Shown one piece after another: positions 7,141 to 9,310 of a DNA stretch of 9,310 nucleotides. The DNA lies in NCBI GenBank assembly GCA_028290595.1, contig JAQGJO010000151.1, positions 1 to 9,310 of the forward strand, written 5' to 3'. Each line of letters begins with the position of its first letter. Positions within the stretch are counted from its first letter, which is position 1. The stretch is from Hyphomicrobiales bacterium. Its GTDB lineage: Bacteria; Pseudomonadota; Alphaproteobacteria; Rhizobiales; Beijerinckiaceae. Position numbers and translations under genes: made by a program. The notes below the pieces were generated by a model. It was not told where the DNA came from. It ran no database searches and saw nothing but the letters and a program-made list of their open reading frames with translations.

Positions 7141-7255
7141 AACCGTTTCCCTTCAATTCGATTCGCATTTCGTAAATGTTCATCGAGTACAACTGACGCT
7201 CGTGCAACGCGCTCGCCTCTCGCGATTGGAGGCATAAGGACGGATTCGGTAACCT
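7141..7255. promoter_or_regulatory. Divergent regulatory region between DUF3572-dinB and divK-pleD
   Basis: This 115-base gap must serve both units. It contains no TTAA at all, hence no CtrA full site, and no GTTC-N7-GTTC LexA site. GGAGG (7228-7232) and AAGGA (7236-7240) look like ribosome binding sites on the plus strand but lie 23 and 15 bases before the divK ATG, too far for normal use. A TAA at 7250-7252 in frame rules out a longer DivK. No convincing sigma-70 promoter could be picked by eye. Confidence 0.5.
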
Positions 7256-7627
7256 ATGGCAAAGACCGTACTGATCGTAGAAGACAATGAGCTCAATATG
7301 AAGCTCTTCAACGATCTGTTGGAGGCCCACGGATACCTGACCGTGCAGACCCGCAATGGCGTCGAAGCCGTCGAACTGGCGCGCCAGCACCACCCAGACC
7401 TGATTTTAATGGACATTCAGCTGCCGGAAGTTTCCGGCCTGCAAGTCACCCAATGGATCAAGGACGATGAAACCCTGCGGGACATTCCAGTGGTCGCCGT
7501 CACCGCCTTCGCCATGAAAGGCGACGAGGAAAAAATCCGCCAGGGCGGCTGCGAGGCATATCTTTCAAAACCGATCTCGGTGGTCAAGTTTTTGGAAACA
7601 GTTCGCAACTATACAGGCGGCAAATAG
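7256..7627 (+). CDS. divK: Single-domain response regulator DivK
   Basis: This 123-residue protein is a lone receiver domain, close to Caulobacter DivK in length and sequence. It has the acidic pair Glu9-Asp10, phospho-acceptor Asp53 in [10 protein letters not shown], Thr83 in [14 protein letters not shown] and Lys105 in SKPISV; all switch residues are present. The blocks [14 protein letters not shown] and GGCEAY are typical of DivK. In Caulobacter DivK is phosphorylated by DivJ, dephosphorylated by PleC, and acts through DivL on CckA to lower CtrA activity and so set cell fate and division timing; the same role is inferred here. It has no output domain. The gene lies 12 bases before pleD and is almost surely co-transcribed with it, as in Caulobacter. 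The start is certain from the family N-terminus and an in-frame upstream stop, though the ribosome binding site is odd. Confidence 0.97.
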   Translation: MAKTVLIVEDNELNMKLFNDLLEAHGYLTVQTRNGVEAVELARQHHPDLILMDIQLPEVSGLQVTQWIKDDETLRDIPVVAVTAFAMKGDEEKIRQGGCEAYLSKPISVVKFLETVRNYTGGK

Positions 7628-7639
7628 GGGCTGGCATCC

Positions 7640-9010
7640 ATGACCGCGCGTGTTCTCGTTGTCGACGACATCCTGGCGAACGTCAAACTGCTGGAAGCCC
7701 GCCTGACGGCCGAATATTTCGACGTGCTGACGGCAACCAACGGCGCCGATGCGCTGGCGATCTGCGCCGAAGGACAATGCGACATCGTTCTGCTCGATGT
7801 CATGATGCCGGGCATGGACGGCTTCGAAGTCTGCCGACGTCTGAAGGCCAACACTGCTACCGCTCACATCCCCGTCGTCATGGTGACGGCGCTCGATCAG
7901 CCTGCCGATCGCGTCAAGGGACTTGAAGCTGGCGCCGATGATTTTCTGACCAAACCGGTCGATGAAGTAGCCCTGCTGGCGCGCGTGCGTTCGCTCTCGC
8001 GCCTGAAGGTCACGCTCGATGAACTGCGCAGCCGCGCCCGCACCGCAGCCAATCTCGGCGCCACCAACAATCTCGCCAACGCCATCGCCGACAAGGGGCT
8101 CGATGCGCGCATCCTCGTCGTCGACGACCGCCCCAGTTCCTCGGAACGCATCATGCGGTCGCTGTCGTTGCATCACAAGGTAGACCTTGAGACTGAGCCG
8201 CAAAACGCGCTGTTTCGCGCCGCCGACGGCGACTATGAACTCGTAGTGGTCAGCCTGTCGCTGCTGGATTTCGATGGCCTGCGCCTATGCAGCCAGTTGC
8301 GCTCGCTTGAACGCACGCGGCATTTGCCGATTCTGCTGATTGCCGATCTTGAAGACGGCGCCAAGGTGCTTCGCGGCCTCGATCTCGGCGTCAACGACTA
8401 TCTGACCCGCCCCATCGACAAGAATGAGTTGATCGCCCGCTCGCGCACCCAGGTGCGCCGCAAGCGCTATGCCGAAGCGCTGAACAACAATGTTCAGGCC
8501 TCCATCGAACTTGCCCTGGTCGATTCGCTGACCGGCCTTTACAATCGCCGCTATCTCGAAATGCACCTGGCCGAAATGCTGGATCAGGCGGCGAGCCGGT
8601 CGCGTCCACTGACCTTGATGATTCTCGACATCGATTATTTCAAGGCCGTCAACGACACTTATGGCCATGACGCCGGCGACGAGGTGCTGCGCGCCTTTGC
8701 CCAGCGCGTGAAGAACGTCGTGCGCGGCGCCGACCTGACCTGCCGTCTCGGCGGCGAGGAATTCGTCGTCGTCATGCCCGACACCGGCATGGAACTCGCC
8801 GGGCGGATCGCCGAGCGCGTGCGCAGCGCCATCCAGGACACCAATTTCCAGACAGGCGAAGCCAACCGGGAAATCCCCGTGACGGTCTCGATCGGGCTGG
8901 CGCAATCCGTGTCCGAACCCGATCCCGACATGCTGTTCCGGCGCGCCGACCGGGCCCTCTACCGGTCCAAGAACGAAGGCCGCAACCGGGTCACCGCCGA
9001 CGCCGCCTGA
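7640..9010 (+). CDS. pleD: Response regulator diguanylate cyclase PleD
   Basis: This 456-residue protein has the PleD order REC-REC-GGDEF and nearly the length of Caulobacter PleD. The first receiver (about 4-120) has Asp9-Asp10, phospho-acceptor Asp53 in LLDVMMPGMDG, Thr83 and Lys105. The second receiver (about 156-272) keeps VVDDRPSS and RPID but has Ser205 where the acceptor Asp would be, so it serves as a dimerisation adaptor. The GGDEF domain starts near DSLTGLYNRRY (295-305), has LDIDYFKAVND (329-339) and the active-site GGEEF at 371-375. RGAD (362-365) just before it is an intact inhibitory I-site, so product inhibition by c-di-GMP is expected. Phosphorylation, by DivJ in Caulobacter, drives dimerisation and synthesis of c-di-GMP from two GTP. 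GGGG at 7627-7630 may be its ribosome binding site. It follows divK in one operon. Confidence 0.97.
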   Translation: MTARVLVVDDILANVKLLEARLTAEYFDVLTATNGADALAICAEGQCDIVLLDVMMPGMDGFEVCRRLKANTATAHIPVVMVTALDQPADRVKGLEAGADDFLTKPVDEVALLARVRSLSRLKVTLDELRSRARTAANLGATNNLANAIADKGLDARILVVDDRPSSSERIMRSLSLHHKVDLETEPQNALFRAADGDYELVVVSLSLLDFDGLRLCSQLRSLERTRHLPILLIADLEDGAKVLRGLDLGVNDYLTRPIDKNELIARSRTQVRRKRYAEALNNNVQASIELALVDSLTGLYNRRYLEMHLAEMLDQAASRSRPLTLMILDIDYFKAVNDTYGHDAGDEVLRAFAQRVKNVVRGADLTCRLGGEEFVVVMPDTGMELAGRIAERVRSAIQDTNFQTGEANREIPVTVSIGLAQSVSEPDPDMLFRRADRALYRSKNEGRNRVTADAA

Positions 9011-9017
9011 TCGGCGG
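9003..9017 (+). terminator. Small GC hairpin over the pleD stop codon, weak terminator candidate
   Basis: CCGCC (9003-9007) and GGCGG (9013-9017) can pair around a five-base loop that contains the TGA. There is no T-run after it, so intrinsic termination here is doubtful. Confidence 0.2.
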
Positions 9018-9039
9018 AACCGTCTGATCCTTGTCACAA

Positions 9040-9061
9040 AATACCGGCAGAATACCAGCAA
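9040..9061. repeat. Tandem 11-base near-repeat after pleD
   Basis: AATACCGGCAG (9040-9050) is followed directly by AATACCAGCAA (9051-9061), differing at two positions. It may be a short slippage duplication or a binding site; nothing else supports a function. Confidence 0.5.
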
Positions 9062-9081
9062 GTTGGTAGGTAATTGGCGAG

Positions 9082-9127
9082 CGCATTTTCAAGCGAAGTG
9101 GACACCGGTTCGCGTGAAGAAAATGCG
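9082..9127. repeat. REP-like palindrome, first of two, downstream of pleD
   Basis: The perfect 9-base arms CGCATTTTC (9082-9090) and GAAAATGCG (9119-9127) enclose a second inverted pair GCGAA (9093-9097) and TTCGC (9109-9113), with the palindrome ACCGGT (9104-9109) near the centre. The whole 46 bases can fold as a nested hairpin on either strand. I recall near-identical elements, with a core like AGCGAAGTGGACACCGG, as abundant intergenic repeats in Rhizobiales genomes; this is from memory, and no second copy is present in the window. In an RNA running on from pleD it would form a stable structure that could protect the 3' end. Confidence 0.75.
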
Positions 9128-9146
9128 TTCTTTCAATAAACTAGAC

Positions 9147-9178
9147 GCGTCTTTCCGATCCGTTGGATCGGAAAACGC
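9147..9178. repeat. REP-like hairpin, second of two, downstream of pleD
   Basis: TTTCCGATCC (9152-9161) and GGATCGGAAA (9165-9174) pair perfectly over 10 bases around the loop GTT. Outside a one-base bulge (C9151) GCGT (9147-9150) pairs with ACGC (9175-9178). It lies 19 bases after the first palindrome; the two together look like one composite intergenic element of rhizobial type. No T-run follows, so it is not a standard intrinsic terminator. Confidence 0.75.
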
Positions 9179-9310
9179 TATGTATAATTGGCAGTCTCGG
9201 CAGCCTTAAAAGCGGGCGCATTAACCCCAATCCTTTAGGTAAACAAGAGTTTAACGCGGGACACGGCGTTTGAACGATTGCGTGTGCCCGGCCTCTCAAA
9301 TAACGTCCGT
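9179..9310. other. Noncoding, AT-richer stretch at the right edge
   Basis: No gene or RNA gene is recognised here. TATAAT occurs at 9183-9188 without a good -35 at proper distance. TTAA occurs at 9206-9209, 9221-9224 and 9251-9254, but no two have the 7-base spacing of a CtrA site. It may be the upstream region of a gene beyond the window; in many Rhizobiales rpmG lies after pleD, though it is not visible here. Confidence 0.4.

Noticed and set aside
7141..7255. CtrA site (TTAA-N7-TTAA) upstream of divK
   Set aside because: There is no TTAA in the whole gap, so CtrA control as in Caulobacter is not supported here.
7141..7255. LexA box (GTTC-N7-GTTC) controlling DUF3572-dinB
   Set aside because: The only GTTC, at 7178-7181, has no partner seven bases away on either side, so SOS control is not visible.
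8285..9061. A 258-codon open frame on the minus strand over pleD
   Set aside because: It is the antisense shadow of the conserved PleD second receiver and GGDEF domain and shows no family signature.
9180..9209. Nine-codon ATG frame after the second palindrome
   Set aside because: It is very short, has no ribosome binding site and starts inside the flank of the repeat; chance is the simplest explanation.
1..9310. CRISPR, tRNA, rRNA, insertion sequence or prophage genes
   Set aside because: No regularly spaced repeats, cloverleaf sequence, transposase or integrase motif was seen on either strand.

Overview
The window looks like chromosomal DNA of an alphaproteobacterium, most likely of the order Hyphomicrobiales (Rhizobiales). 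This rests on a divK-pleD cell-cycle pair, a DUF3572 gene and a DNA polymerase IV with an N-terminal cysteine extension beside it, a DUF1849/EipB envelope protein, and GC-rich coding DNA. A pair of palindromes of a kind common in rhizobial intergenic DNA points the same way. The genus cannot be fixed from what is visible. No phage, insertion sequence, CRISPR array, tRNA or rRNA was seen.

Layout. (1) 2-775, plus strand: the 3' part of a family 2 glycosyltransferase gene, cut by the window edge. (2) 4479-789, minus strand: a probable four-gene operon, read as a RidA-family protein, a glycerophosphodiester phosphodiesterase (GDPD), and two tandem paralogous MFS transporters. The first three genes are tightly packed, with a 4-base ATGA overlap and then a 1-base gap. 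The two MFS genes are 76 bases apart. (3) 4682-5524, plus strand: an EipB-like periplasmic protein, divergent from the RidA operon. (4) 7140-5547, minus strand: a DUF3572 gene followed by dinB. (5) 7256-9010, plus strand: divK and pleD, divergent from DUF3572-dinB. (6) 9011-9310: no gene seen. It holds a short tandem repeat, two strong palindromes in series, and an AT-richer stretch that may lead into the next gene.

How the genes work together. DivK and PleD are a classical pair of single-domain regulator and diguanylate cyclase, which link cell-cycle phosphorelays to c-di-GMP. DinB is a translesion polymerase; DUF3572 has no known function. The RidA operon plausibly combines metabolite damage control, phosphodiester turnover and export, but no substrate can be read from the sequence. 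EipB and the glycosyltransferase both concern the cell envelope.

I see no clearly new system. The points most worth a second look are the Zn-ribbon-like extension on DinB, the duplicated MFS pair tied to RidA and GDPD, the odd leader of divK, a possible frameshift at the end of the glycosyltransferase gene, and the composite palindromes after pleD.
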